Below, piece after piece: positions 42,511 through 55,300 of a stretch of 64,000 bases of DNA (the first letter of the stretch is position 1; every line of letters starts with the position of its first letter). Source of the DNA: Staphylotrichum longicolle. Its lineage: Eukaryota > Ascomycota > Sordariomycetes > Sordariales > Chaetomiaceae. The DNA lies in NCBI GenBank assembly GCA_019096155.1, contig JAHCVI010000003.1, positions 2,914,001-2,978,000 on the forward strand. The letters run 5' to 3'. The notes under the pieces are model-generated. The model saw only the letters and a list, made by a program, of their open reading frames with translations, was not told the DNA's origin and ran no database searches. A program made the translations under genes and the position numbers.

Positions 42511-45457
42511 TTAGAGCTTGTCGTAGTACTACACACTTTGTTAGCAGCTGGTAAGAATCAACGGCATTTAAGTCCAAACTTACGTTGTCGACGGTCGGGA
42601 CCTCGACCTTGAGACCCTTGCGCTTGCGCATGTCCAGAACAATCTGGCCAACCTTGGAAGTAGCATCCAGAGGAGAGCCACCAGGGAGAACCTGCCAGTG
42701 GTCGAAGACGGACTGGGGGAAAGCCTGGCCAGAGGTGGCCTGGCGCAGATCGCCGTTGAAGCCGAAGGACTCCATGACGGGCAGGTAGGCCTTGATGGTG
42801 AACAGAGGAGTACCGGGGCGCTGCTCCTCGTTGAAGACGTGGCCTCTCCGGCGGGTGAGGACACCGTAGACACCACCCATGGCCTGCTCGGGCACCTGGA
42901 TTTCGACCAGGAAGACGGGCTCGAGAAGGGCGGGCTCGGCAAGGAGGGCCGAGGCGTAGAGCACACGACGGGCAGTCGGGATGATCTGGCCACCACCACG
43001 GTGGATGGCATCGGCGTGAAGGGTAACATCGAGGATGTTGAAGCGGATGGCGCGCATGGGCTCCTCACCGATGGGACCCTCACGGGTGGCCCACTGGAAA
43101 CCGGAGACGACCGAGTCCTTGATTTCCTGGAGGTACTGGACGGCCTTGGTCTGGTCGACGAGCAAGTTGGCACCGTTGGTGTCGGGGCCGAAAGCCCAGA
43201 TCTTGCGGGCATCGGTGACATCCCAGCCGAAGTCGTCGGCAAGGATACGGGCACGAGCCTTGAAGTCGTCACGGGGAGTGATCTTGCCACCCTCGATCTC
43301 CTTGCAGAGCTCCTCGTCAAGGGGCTCAGCAACCATGTAGAGACGGTTGTGCTTGTTGGGCGACTTGGAGAGGGCAGTGATGCTGGACTTGCCGGCAACG
43401 GTCTCGCGGTACTGGACCACGGGGTCCGAGATGATGAGGGGAACACCGGCGTGGTCCTCCTCGAGATCCTTCAAGCAAATCTCGAGATGGAGCTCACCAG
43501 CACCGGCAACGACGTGCTCACCAGACTCGTTGGTCATGGTCAGGACGCAAGGGTCGGACTTGGACAGACGCTTGAGACCCTCGACGAGCTTGGGCAGATC
43601 CTGGGCGTTCTTGACCTGGACGGAGCGCTGCACGACGGGCGAGACGGAGAACTTCATGACCTTCATGTTGTGGGCGGTCTCGCTGGTGGTAAGGGTACCC
43701 GACTTGAGCAGGAACTGGTCAATGCCGACCAGGCCGACAATGTTACCAGCGGGCATGTCGTCGATGGGCTCGACCTTGCCGCCCATCATGAGGACAGTGC
43801 GCTGAATGGCCTTGATGAAGAGATCCTCCTTGCGGCCGGGGGTGTAGTTGGGGCCCTGGATGCGGACCTTGAGGCCGGAGCGGACGGTACCGGAGAAGAC
43901 ACGGCCGAAGGCGTAGAAGCGGCCCTTATCGGAGGTCGGCACCATCTTGGAGACGTAGAGCATGAGGGGGCCCTTGGGGTTGCAGTCGCGGATGCTGATG
44001 CAAGCCTCATCATCGGGGGGACCCTCATACAGAGTCTCGGCACGGTACTTCTGGGCAGTGACGGGCGAGGGGAGGTGGAGAATCATCATCTCCAGCAGGC
44101 AGTCAGCGGCCGGGAGGAAGGTCTTCATGACAGCCTTGAGGAGCTGCTTGCCCTCCTTCTCGCGGTCCTCAACGGCGAGCTTGAGGTTGAGCTTCTCGAG
44201 GAGGGTGGCGGTCTCCTCCTTCTTGAAGTTCATGACAGCCGCGAAGATCTTGAAGATGGGGTCCAGGATGAACTGGCAGAAAGCACGCTCAAGCTGCTTG
44301 CCATCGTGAGTGCCGGACTTGGACCACTTCTTGGTTGCAGGGTTGAAGTAGTTGTCGCCCTACGTCTTTGTTAGACCAAACCGACTCAGCTTTCCAAGCA
44401 CAACGCTGGCGTGTCTACTCACCCACAGACGCTCCATCATCTTGTTGCGGTCGACACCAAACTTCTTGGCGTAGCGGGTGGCGAACTGGCGGATGGTGAA
44501 GGCCCAGCCGTGGAGACCGGAGCCGAAAGCGACGGTGCCCTTGTCGGGGTAGACCTGGACATCACCGAGGGCCTTGTCAAGGTAGGTCGAGATGATGACG
44601 TTGACCGACTCGATGGTACGGGAGAAGGACTGGTACAGATCCTCCTTGGAGACCTGGAGCTCGAGGAGAGCACGGTCGACCTTGTTGATGATAACAACAG
44701 GCTTGATGCGCTCACCGAGAGCCTGGCGGAGCACAGTCTCGGTCTGGACGCACACACCCTCAACGGTGTCGACGACGACGAGCGCACCGTCGGTGACACG
44801 GAGAGCGGCAGTGACCTCAGAGGAGAAATCAACGTGACCGGGCGAGTCAATCAGGTTAATAAGGAAGTCCTTGCCTGTCCCGACGATTAGCTTCTTTGGG
44901 CCCCGAGCCGTGTGCAATCGGAGCAGCGCCTACCGTTGGAAGCCTGGCCAACAACTTCCTTGAGATCCTCCTCGTCGGGCAGGGTGCCGTAGAGGGAGAT
45001 GGCGGTGGACTTGATGGTGATACCACGTTCTTGTTCGTCCGCACGGGTATCTGTGGCACGCGCCTCTCCGGCCTTGCCGGAGGAGATAATACCGGCCTTG
45101 GCCAGCAGGGAGTCGGTCAAAGTGGACTTGCCGTGATCGACGTGCGCAATGACGGACATGTTGCGCACGTTCGTGGGCTTGTCTGCGACGGCGTAAGCAT
45201 GGGTCTCGAAAACGTGAGCCCGTCGGCCAGGCCAGACTTACCCATCAAGGCACGAATCTCATCGATCGTGAAGCTGTCGAGGCATCATTGTCAACACCTT
45301 GGTCCATCATGGCTGTCGGGCGCCTGCCTTATCTCCGGGCGGGGTAGCACGACCCAAAGCTGCCCATCGCGAGTCCGGGAAGAGGGCGCGGACGGGCAGC
45401 TCGAGGCGGGAGAGAGAGGGCGGCAGGGAGAGCTCGAAGGGGTACTTACTTGACCAT
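42511..45457 (-). CDS. eft2: Translation elongation factor 2, 844 aa
   Basis: EF-2 is the GTPase that drives ribosomal translocation. Six exons on the minus strand: 45457-45450 (8 nt), 45273-45242, 45182-44934, 44874-44423, 44359-42584 and 42528-42511 (18 nt). They splice to 844 residues, the length of fungal EF-2. The first 13 codons are spread over two exons and give MVNFTIDEIRALMDKPTNVR. The P-loop AHVDHGKS is at residues 26-33. RADEQERGITIKSTAISL (switch I), LIDSPGHVDF (switch II) and INKVDR follow. The domain IV tip LHADAIHRGGGQIIPTARR carries the expected diphthamide His (about H700). The last exon encodes YYDKL-stop after VPTVDN, the canonical C-terminus. Nearly all introns lie in the 5' third. 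The ortholog in Neurospora is cot-3. Confidence 0.98.
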
Positions 45458-46687
45458 TTTGGCGGTATTGACGGTGACCTGCTAAAATGGGTTTGTTGGT
45501 ACGGCGATGAGGTTGGGAGAAGAATCTCGCGAAGCAGAGATTTTTTTTTCTTCCCAGAGGTAGACTAGGATGGGCGAACCCGAGAGGTGGACAGGGATCC
45601 CGCAGTCCTGCTCAGTGGATCAGCTATCAGCCCCAGACCGATAGCTAGAAACAAGAGAAAGGCTGGTGAGAAAAAAGGCGTCAAGGACAGTGGAATTTGG
45701 AAAGCCAGCTGCTCCAGCGCCCTTTATTGCGGTTGCGAGGGAGAGAAAATCTGAGCGGGCAGCGGGGAGGAAGGAGGGGTAAACGAGTGGTGGGGCAACG
45801 CGAGCCCGATTTGCAGCCCCTCCATTGGCCCCTGCAACTTGTGCGTCGGCTGATGCAGCGACCAGGGCGAGGGTCAAGCCCTGTTTTGCCCCTCCTCGGA
45901 ACCCCGCGGCCGTGAATATTTTTGCTAGACAAGGAGGGCACCTCGACCTGATGCTGCCTTACCTTGATTAGATGGTTTGCAGATATGGTTTTCAAGCGAT
46001 GCGGCAAAACTGAATCAGAAACGTCCCGGCAAGCCAGAAGCAAGCTCGATGGCAAATATTATAGCTCGAGGTGCTAGCTGAAGCTCTCGATCCTGTGAGC
46101 AGTTGGGAGCTTTGGTGGGTCTTGCCATTGACGTAGGAGACTTCGGATTGGCCCCTCTTTTTACCGTTTTTACGAACTGCCCAGGGCAACAAAAGGATCC
46201 AAGTGATCAATGCGCCATTCGGCATGACAGAAGCAGAGTTGCCGTTGATGTGTTGCTTGCCGCCTTGAGTCTCTTGAGCACCTGATCTCCAAGTCCAGAC
46301 TCAAAGCACGCCGAATGAGTCTTGCTGACTCCTGTTCCCGAACAATGGGCCCACCATCCTGTGGCGCGAGGTGGATTAATGGAGAAGAGAGGGGTGATCG
46401 CTGATGTAATGGCCGTTTCATGACCTTGTCAAAGAGGAGGTAGGTGCCTGTAGGTAGTCCCAACGCTCCGATACAACGACATGACCAACCTACTGCATAC
46501 ACACTCTCTCAGACACTCTAGGCACGAGACTTCCAACAGTGAACAACACCAATGCAATGCTCGATCTGGCCGTATACACATAAACGGGACCTCCTTGAGG
46601 TCCAAGGCGGGGGGTATCAAAAAGGCGATCCCAGTAACACCAACACCAACGCTCCGAAAAGCACTGAACCGGCTTCCTGTCAAACGC
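45458..46687. other. Intergenic region upstream of EF-2 (1.2 kb)
   Basis: It separates the EF-2 start from the stop of the DUF300 gene, both on the minus strand. It should hold the strong EF-2 promoter and the 3' UTR of the neighbour. A T-rich run sits at about 45541-45550. No gene is supported. Confidence 0.5.
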
Positions 46688-48790
46688 TCATTTCCCCCAT
46701 ACGTTACGAAACTCGTCCTCGCCGCCAAGGCCGTACTGTGGACTCGTGCGGTGATCTGTCCTGTCGTCGTCATTGTCTTCCTCCTGATCCCCTGAGCCTT
46801 CACCTGGTGCGCCATCACCCTCCTGGTGTGGCTGGCTTCGCCGGCTTTGTCCCCCGCTTTCCTGATGAGGCTTGTGAATCCCGGCGTCTGTGTCAACCTT
46901 GAAGTCGTCTTTGGTAAGTTCTGTATGTGTGCCGATTGTGGGACCATATGCAATCTCCAGAGGGTCCTTCCCCGTCTCGTGAGTCGAGCTGGGGCTCTGG
47001 GCATCGGCAAGCGCTTTCTTCTTGCCCTTCCTATCCCCGACGCCGGCTTGGGGTCCCTCAGGAGCTTGCTTCTTCCGCCTCTCCAAGGGAGCGTCTGGAT
47101 TGAGTGTCGGAACTGAGCTTGTCGAGGAGCGTTGATAAAAGCTACCAGTGGGCGTATTCTGGTAAAGGCTAGGGTGCGGCGACATATACCGGGCACTTGC
47201 AGGCTCGCTGGCGGTGATCACGGGGTACTAAAGGAGTTTGATATCAGTTGATGGCTTTCCAAGAACGAACGGGGGTGCGGGGACTCACATTCCAATCCCC
47301 ATACTCGAGTTTCCGTGCGCTCTCGTACAGAGCTTCCTCGTCAGGATCGAGAATAAGCTCTTCAAGGCTGTTGGTGTGCGGGGATAGCGACCCGTTCCTC
47401 CTACTTGGCCCCCCGTTGGCGCCCAGGAGCGGTGTTGTTTGGTTGATCTCGTCCGGCCGTGGTATCCAGTACTTCCCCTTTCCACCCCGTTCATATCGCA
47501 TTCCTTCTTTTATCCTGGCAAGCCGTGAGCGGGAGGCTTCATGGGCCATGATCTTGTCTCCGGAATCGAACAGGCGATAGCCATATTTGTCGCCAAAGAA
47601 TGTTTCCTTGGAGTCCTGGATGAGGTCGCGGATTCCGAAGGCGTCCCGGGCGGCATACTTGACGGGCATCCTTGCCGTAGCAATCCTGTTGTCGGCAAAG
47701 TCGTGCCACGAGAAGGCATACCAGTGGGCGATAGCAAATGCCGGCATCTCAATGCAAATCAGAAAGTCCTGGATGGCGGCAGCAAGATTGTCGGGAGTGT
47801 AACCCTCGACTTGATCTGGGATGGCGCCGAGCCAGACCAAGATGGATAGGAAGAACCCCTGCCAATATGAGGCGAAGATGATGAGCTTGATGCAGAGAAA
47901 CTTGGGTACCGGCCGGAACGGCTTCAAGTCGTCGTGCATACAGACCCAGAACAGGCCAAGCGAGTACAGACTGACGGTGACGCTGATGTTGTAGATGATG
48001 CCGCTCCAGAAGTAGCCCGACGAAAGGCCGATATAGCCCTCTTGATATATGCCTGTCGCCTTCATGATTATGGCAGCCAGGGCAAGGATGGGTTTCAGCC
48101 ACGCATATTGCAAGATGCCGCGTTTTACGGCGAGAAAGGTGTGCGGATCGGATATGTCGACGCGCGGGAGGACGTGGTTGACGGGCCAGAGGTGGTGGAC
48201 GGGCTCGCGGCCATGTGTCATGATGATGAGGGCTCGTTCACCGCTGAGATAGTTGATCAACAACTGGAAGAAGGTGTAGATGGTGAAGGCCTATAGAGTG
48301 GTGAGTTGATGGCCCATTGCGCTCGAGGGAGAGAGTGTATGTGTCATGGTACCTCGTAGATATCTCGGATGGGGTCAAGAAAGTCGGCGGCTGTCCGGGA
48401 GACCATGCTGGCCCAGGAAGCAATCGAGTATATGGGGACCCTGAGCACAACTCAGCATCGAACACATGATTCGTAGGGCGGGGACTCTGTACATGAGGAG
48501 GATGCGGACCACATATCGTTGGAGCAACGGCTTGCGATAGTTCTTGCTGTGGAGATAGTTGATGATAAGCAGGCAACACTAGCAGCGGTGTCGTGTTGGA
48601 GAGGAATCGTACGTCTGTAGCCATATCGATCTATCTCAAACAAGCGCGTCAGCATCACAGCAAGACAACACACAAGTTGAGCGAGGCAGCGGGTGCCATA
48701 CACAATGGAGAGCAGGGTCGCGGCGAGGGACGCGACACCTGCGATGACGGTCGCTGCCGCCTCGAACTTCTGTCCTGTGCCTCCTCTCAT
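46688..48790 (-). CDS. DUF300 / TMEM184-like multipass membrane protein, 596 aa
   Basis: Six exons: 48790-48702, 48630-48613 (18 nt), 48546-48493, 48440-48353, 48290-47289 and 47227-46688. They splice into one DUF300 (organic solute transporter Ost-alpha/TMEM184/LAZ1) domain of about seven transmembrane helices. It begins AAATVIAGVASLAATLLSIV, SIWLQTKNYRKPLLQRYVVR and ILLMVPIYSIASWAS, then FQLLINYLSGERALI, LKPILALAAIIMKATG, SGIIYNISVTVSLYSLGLFW, FLCIKLIIFASYWQGFF and MPAFAIAHWYAF. The second half, about 260 residues, is cytosolic, with acidic and Lys/Gln-rich low complexity, and ends DEFRNVWGK. Homologs have been linked to vacuole/tonoplast integrity; transport activity is not established from sequence. 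The start at MRGG is chosen by similarity, but the frame stays open further upstream. Confidence 0.88.
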
Positions 48791-49391
48791 CTTGGTCGAC
48801 AGCCCAGGAGCACGGAATGGCGGGACTGGATGTGTCAAGAAGTCGCCATCAGGCTGTGCAGAGTGTATCGTTGTGACGGCGAAGTCCCAAGGGGCCAAGA
48901 GGCGCGACTGATGACGACGCTCCCAAGGCCCAGAAAGGGCAGCTCCAACATCGTGGGATGGACAGGGATGTCTCGCCCCCCAGCTAAAACGCTTCCAATG
49001 GAGCCTAGCCCCCAAACCCCGGTCGCGTGCCACAAGCGCACGGCCCCGGCTTGTGCCAGGTGGGACAGAGTGGGACCAGGGCCCCAAAGCCACAGCACCA
49101 GGATCCCTGTCGCTCCCTGTGATCTTCGGAAGCTTCCACTGTTCGCGAGCTCCAATCGCGCCGTTCGCGACTCGACTTTCGGATGGAAACGCAGACGCCT
49201 TGAGCCGTAACTCGCATCAATTGCGTTGGCCCGGTGGTTTGCAATGCGCTAGCCGTCTCAGCCAACATTTTCATCTTTTTCTCCTATTTTTCTTTCCCAC
49301 TCCGACGGGGGGAAATGGAGGGCGACACAGAGCACAGCATCGGGGCCCAGTAGCGACGTACTCGGAGAGGCGGTTCCTGTTGCCGGCCAAC
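48791..49391. other. Divergent promoter between the DUF300 gene and csf1
   Basis: About 600 bases between opposite starts. The DUF300 frame remains open through part of it on the minus strand, so its N-terminus could begin earlier than annotated. A pyrimidine-rich stretch (about 49268-49300) precedes the csf1 start. Confidence 0.5.
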
Positions 49392-52300
49392 ATGTCGAGT
49401 GGTGGTTTCTTTGGGGGCAATGGCGTCTTCCATCCGTACGCGCTCGTCCTGCACCAAGTCCTAGTTCAGTTCGTTGCTAACATCTCCCCTCCAGGCCCTT
49501 TCTTGGGATCCTGCTCGGGTGCGGTGCTCTGTAAGTGTCTGAAGCAATGCTCTCATCCCCTCCTTCTCAACTAACTTAGAGCAGGTCCGTGTTCTCCTTG
49601 CTGTATTTCAACCGAGTCTTCGCATCCATCGTTTCCTGGATTATAAGGACATACACATGGCACCAGTACGGAGTCTACATCGACATCAAGGCCCTCCAGA
49701 TCTCCCTTCTCGCTGGTCGCATCTTCTTCACGGGTCTTCGATATCACGGCAACAACGAGACGATTCTGGTGCAGAATGGTCACATCACCTGGGCATACTG
49801 GCTGCGCAGGGTTCGGGAAGTCAACGTTGGGAAGGGGAAAGGCGTCGCGCGGGATGCCGATGCCGATGCTGCTGCAAGGGACCTCCCCACAAAGCTGCCA
49901 TGCCGGGTCAAAGTGTCCCTTAGGGGTCTCGAATGGTTTGTATACAATCGGAGCCCTGCTTACGATTCGGTTCTCTCCGGGCTCACGGAGTCCATTGTGG
50001 CCGGCGATGGGGCGGAGCCCGGGCAAGGAGGTCCGACGACAGCTGTACCAGAACCCCCAGCTCAGCTGCGGCGGAGACATTCGGGACGGCGAGAAGTGGC
50101 CAGGGACCAGTCGCCCGCTCGCTTCTCCATCTCGACTGAGAAATCAGGCATTGCCCGGACCAACGACAACCATGGAACCGCTAGCCCTGGCTCCTCAATC
50201 TCCGATCGTGGCAGAGTCCAGGATGGTACTGCGCCAGACAGCAATGACGATCTTCCGTTACTCCTGCAACTTCTCCCCGTCCACCTAGAGTGCGACCGCG
50301 CAGCACTAGTTATGGGCAACGAAAACACCCAAGCCATCTTGATCGTCAAAACAAACTCTCTGTCGGGCGAAGTAGATGCCTCGGGGACGCAGACACTCGA
50401 TCCTTACCGCCAGTATTTCCGCTTCAAGTTCAAGAACCCGGTGATTGAGATGAAGGAGAACATGGATTACAAAGAAGAGCAAGCCGTCCGGGCCGTCCGG
50501 GACAAACAAGGTGCTCAGGGATCGCTGTCTCCCCCCAAGCGCTCATTTTTCCACTGGCAGAGGCGCAGGCTTCGGGAAGGTCTCCGGAGACTGGTCCCAT
50601 TCTGGAACAGGTCGGTTGAATCTTTCTCGCCCTCCAGCAGGGGAATCGCGACGGCTACCAGCCAGGTGCCAGGTTCGGGTCAGTGGCAGGGGCTGTCACG
50701 ATACCTATCTGATGATGCCGAAGACCAGAAGTCGCGGTGGGCTTCGTCTGAATATGCTGCCGTACCGACCCTCCTGGACAGCCCTGAGGCGTCATTGACC
50801 ATACTCTGGGACGTGGCCGGCAAGGTCGGGCCCGAGGCCGCACCGTTGCAGGAGAAGGTTCCCGGGAGGGTACCCAACATCAACGGCGCCGAACCACCTG
50901 CTTGGGCAATAACACTGTCCATCAACGGAGGCTCTATCAACTACGGGCCGTGGGCCGACAGGCACCGAGCGGATCTCCAGCGTACATTCGTCCCGAGTCT
51001 CTGCAAGGACGCCGTTCCAGCCCGCCAGCTCACCCCGGGTGCATATCGGGTGCCTACTCAGTTTAAGTTCTACTTGGAGCTGACGGACACCGCCACTCTC
51101 CGAATTCCGGTGAGAGAGTCGTCGAAAAACTGGAGGTGGAAAGGCAAGGAGCCCTCCGCAAAGAAGCCGGTTAGTCACGACACTCGCAAGGCTCGTCGGT
51201 CCAAGAAGTCAGACCAGCCTGCGGATTTGCACCAGCGGCCATATGGATGGCTCGACCTCAAGGCCCCGGCCAACACAACCGTGTCCTATACAATGGACAT
51301 GACAGCTGGTGCTTCAGGGTATACCAACACTGTCGATGTGGATCTGCCCAGTTCCGAAATCTCGAGCAGCATCAACCATGAGCTGCTCTGGAGGTCGGGG
51401 CCGCAGAGGATTTCTTGCGACCTCTCCACACCCTTGTGCTGGAATGCCCTTCGTCAATGGCACTTCGATGTCAAGAGCGACGACTTGGAGCTCTACATTC
51501 TTAGGGACCACGTATTTCTACTGACTGATCTCGTGGACGACTGGACAAGCGGGCCACCAACGGACTATCTGGTCTTCACTCCTTTCAAATACCATCTTGA
51601 TCTCCAACTCCGGAACGTGCGGTTATTTTTGAACCTCAACGACGCGAACATCATCAACAACCCAACCGACCTAGAAGATAACACGTATCTCATCGTATCA
51701 AGCCCGCTCCTCAAGTCTGGAACGTGTATTCCAGTCGACAACTATCAGCCAAGCGAAAATGCGATTCCCTTCGACATTCGCGCTGATGCGGCGACGATCA
51801 ACCTCCATGTGCCACCTTGGAATACCCACGCGCCGTTTCTCACGTCGAAGGAAGTTGGACGACTGGAGAACCTGGTTGTTGACGGTGCGTATCATTACAA
51901 TGCGACCACTTCGCCCGCGAACACCGATACTCTCGTTTTGAACATCAATGGACAGTCGCCAATGGCGACCCTTCATGGCTTTACCATTCGCTATTTTCTC
52001 AAAATCAAAGACAACTACTTTGGTGACGATGTCCACTTCAAGACCATGGAGGAATACCAGGACATACTGCGCCTGAAAGAGAGCGATCCAGGTGCCCAGC
52101 TCGCAAACAAGCCACCGCCTAAGAAGTCGAATGACTTGGATGTCATCCTCAGCATAAGAGCTGACGATCCCAAAGTCTTGCTCCCGGCCAACCTCTATTC
52201 CTCGAAGCGATACGTCCAGATCGACACGGCGAGCCTGTGCCTCGATTTGCGCTTCACCAACTATTACATGGACTTGGATCTGGTTGTGGCTCCTCTGAAT

Positions 52301-55300
52301 CTTTCGCTGGGTAACACCGAATCAGGGGCAGATACCCCAATGAGCGCCACGTCGAGCACCCAGATGTTTATCGACGGGCTCAACGTATACGGTCATCGTC
52401 TCTTCGGTCTTCCTCCCGTGGAGCCAACGTACATGTGCAACTGGGATCTCTCCGTGGGAGCACTTACCGGGGAGTGCACCACCGAGTTTCTGACCACACT
52501 CACCGGCGCAGTCAAAGCCTTTGCATTCACCTTTGATGACGACGAAAATGCCTTGATACCCTTCTCCTCCATTGTGGTTTACGATGTCACTTTCCTCCGG
52601 CTCTTTGTCCATTCAGTTCGCCTTTGGCTGCACGTGGAAGACGCCGCATTTCTCTTCTCGACGGGGCCAATCGACATCAACTACAACGACTGGGCGAGGT
52701 CGCATTATTCCAGGAGAGCTGAAATCAACATACCGGATGTCAGGCTCTCTTGTCTCAATGCAGAGCTCGCCACGAGACACAAATCCCGTTCACAGCATGC
52801 TGTTGACGCCGATGCGCTCGTCGAGACGAGCGTTCGAGTGGCAATAATTGGACGGAAAGCCGACTTCTCGAGGGAAAGAAAGCTTCAGCAAGACCTCGTC
52901 CGCAAGCACGATCAGCGGACACATAGAACCCCCTTCCTCGCCTTGCCGGGCCTGGGGGAAAACGACTTCGCTCCTGACCTGGTTGACGTTCCGGCTCAAA
53001 GTGTCCCACCAATTCCTCTGCCAGTCCGCGTGGAAGATGCAGGGGATGACAGGACGTCGCTGCGCTCGAAGACGAGCTCCAGACGCTTGCGCCACAAGTC
53101 TTCATTCTTGTCACTTGCTGATTCTGCGCCGAGCAGTGTGCTCAAGCCTTTCAGCTCGAGACGGTCGAGCGGAAAGGGGAAACTACCTGAACGTGTCAAC
53201 TATCGATCTCCCTCGAGTGCTCGGTTTGGCGACAACGACAGCTCATTCATACAAGGCCGGGGTCTCTCGCCATCCACTCGTCATTCCGCCTTCTACAGCA
53301 TGCCCGGAGATTCTGCGGAGCAGCAAGATACTGGCCACAATACCGTCGCCTTCTCGAGCCAGTACTTTGCGCCGTACTTTCCGCTTGAAAACATCAAGCC
53401 AAGCCATGGAGAAGCCATGATGCAGAGCATTGAGAAGGACGATGAGGACTCAGCCGACTTCAACTCCGTCACCTTTGAATTAGAAGACGTTGACTCAAGT
53501 CTTTTTGATGAAGACTACGCTTACTCGAGCATCCTCCTCGAGCTTCCTTCAGGTTTGACCGCGTTTTGCAACCCCACGGCTTTGCGCTATGTTGCGGGAC
53601 TGCTCTCCTCTCTTCAGAGCACGGACCCCGACTGTATCCTTGACTCATTGCAGGTCGGCGCCATGGGAGGCATCTTTGATGCGCAAAAGGACCAGAAGAT
53701 GAAAGGGCGAGTTAACGATCTCCTCGTTAGATTTCCGCACATCAACCTCCGCCTCATCGATTCTCCGGGAACGGAGTCCTTGAGTCAAGCAGCCGACGAG
53801 CAAGACCAGTATGATGTCGCGCTCACCAAGTTTTCCTTCACATCGCGCTCTCAGGAGACTTGGCAGGATGCTTTCAAGCCACAATCAAGGGAAGCCCGCC
53901 ATTCATTCAACCTGAGGTTGGACTCGGTCGAAATCTCAGCGGCCGAGAGACTTCGAGGCATGGACAACTCCCAAGCAGCTGCGCTTGTTCGAATTGACAG
54001 CATCTTGGCTTCTATGGGAAACAAGGACGTCACATACTTCGACGTGGAAATTGGTGGCATCCATGGCAGCACATCGTCCGGGAAGATAGACTACCTGGCA
54101 TCGTTGGTTCACCGGACCGGCGTACTGGCGTCTGACCTTGGCACCCTTTTCTCCGAGGTGTCGTCGCAAGAGAAGCTGATCGTCCGGAGTTTGATCCACC
54201 GCCTTGCCAGCGCAGGCCAAGGCACCCCGGACCCGACATTCTTGATACGTCCTTCCGCCGTGCTTCGCTCTGCGCCGCAGCACCTGCGGACATTCGACTC
54301 CTGGAAGTTGGCCATGCGTCTACGCCAAGTCTGGACGTGTTTGGCGCCAAACGAAGGGGACCAGATCAAGTTCGATTGTCTCGCTCCATCTTCAGCCTCG
54401 GCAGACAAGATGAGGCATGAAGTCATCTCTGCTTTTGAAAGGTGGCGGAGCTGGGACCTGGGCAATCTCGAGGAGAGCGTGCTCCTCAACCTGGTCTATG
54501 GGACATCATCCGATCTTTCAGAGCCCACGTCACAGGAGAAACCGACTCTTGCGCTGGTCAAGATCAAGCAGTTTCAGCTCGCACTCAACCCGGGACCGAA
54601 GCAAAACGAGATCACAATGGTGGACCTCACAGCCAGGCTCCAGAGCAAACCCGCGGCGTCTGTCGAGCCAGGGAGCGATATCGGTAAAGTGGTTGGTCCG
54701 CTGACTATCGTGACTGTATCCTGCGAGGACGCCGCCATCAGCCTGAACTGGGAGCTTTGCGAGTTAGCAGACAGTATCCTAAGGCTGGCCAAGAATATGC
54801 AGTCCAAGCCATCAGTCCAGGCCCCTGAGCCGAAAACGCCCTCAGTATCGACCACCGCAAAACCACCTTCGCGGAGCACAACTCAGTGTGTTTTGTTTCT
54901 CAAACATGGGTCACTGATCCTGGAGGCAGTCAACCTCTATTCAGCTTCCCTCAGCACCGATGCACACGCCTCCATCCTGGTCAGGAGAGACATCGACAAT
55001 ACAGTGGATACAAGTTTGACTCTCAGCTGCGATTCGGTCATTTCCAATCTACGAAGTCATCACCAAAAGCTGGCTAAGTTGGTTTTGGACAAACCCAGTG
55101 TCTTTGTCTCACATGAGCTCCGGGCTGTACAGACCACAGACTGCCATACCATTAAGACCGCGGCCAGCAACCAGAATATGAGCCTCGTCGTCAAGCAGGA
55201 CCCTATCACTCTAGCAGAAGTACTCGATCTTCTGGTCCGGGACGAATTTGCGCAGTTATACAGATTGAAGAACCAGCTTCCGTCTTCGCCTCAGTCTGTC

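Noticed and set aside
42698..44374. 558-codon open frame on the plus strand opposite EF-2
   Set aside because: It is the antisense of a highly biased, conserved EF-2 exon; such frames arise from GC-rich codon usage. Composition is Glu/Leu/Gly/Val-rich with no domain.
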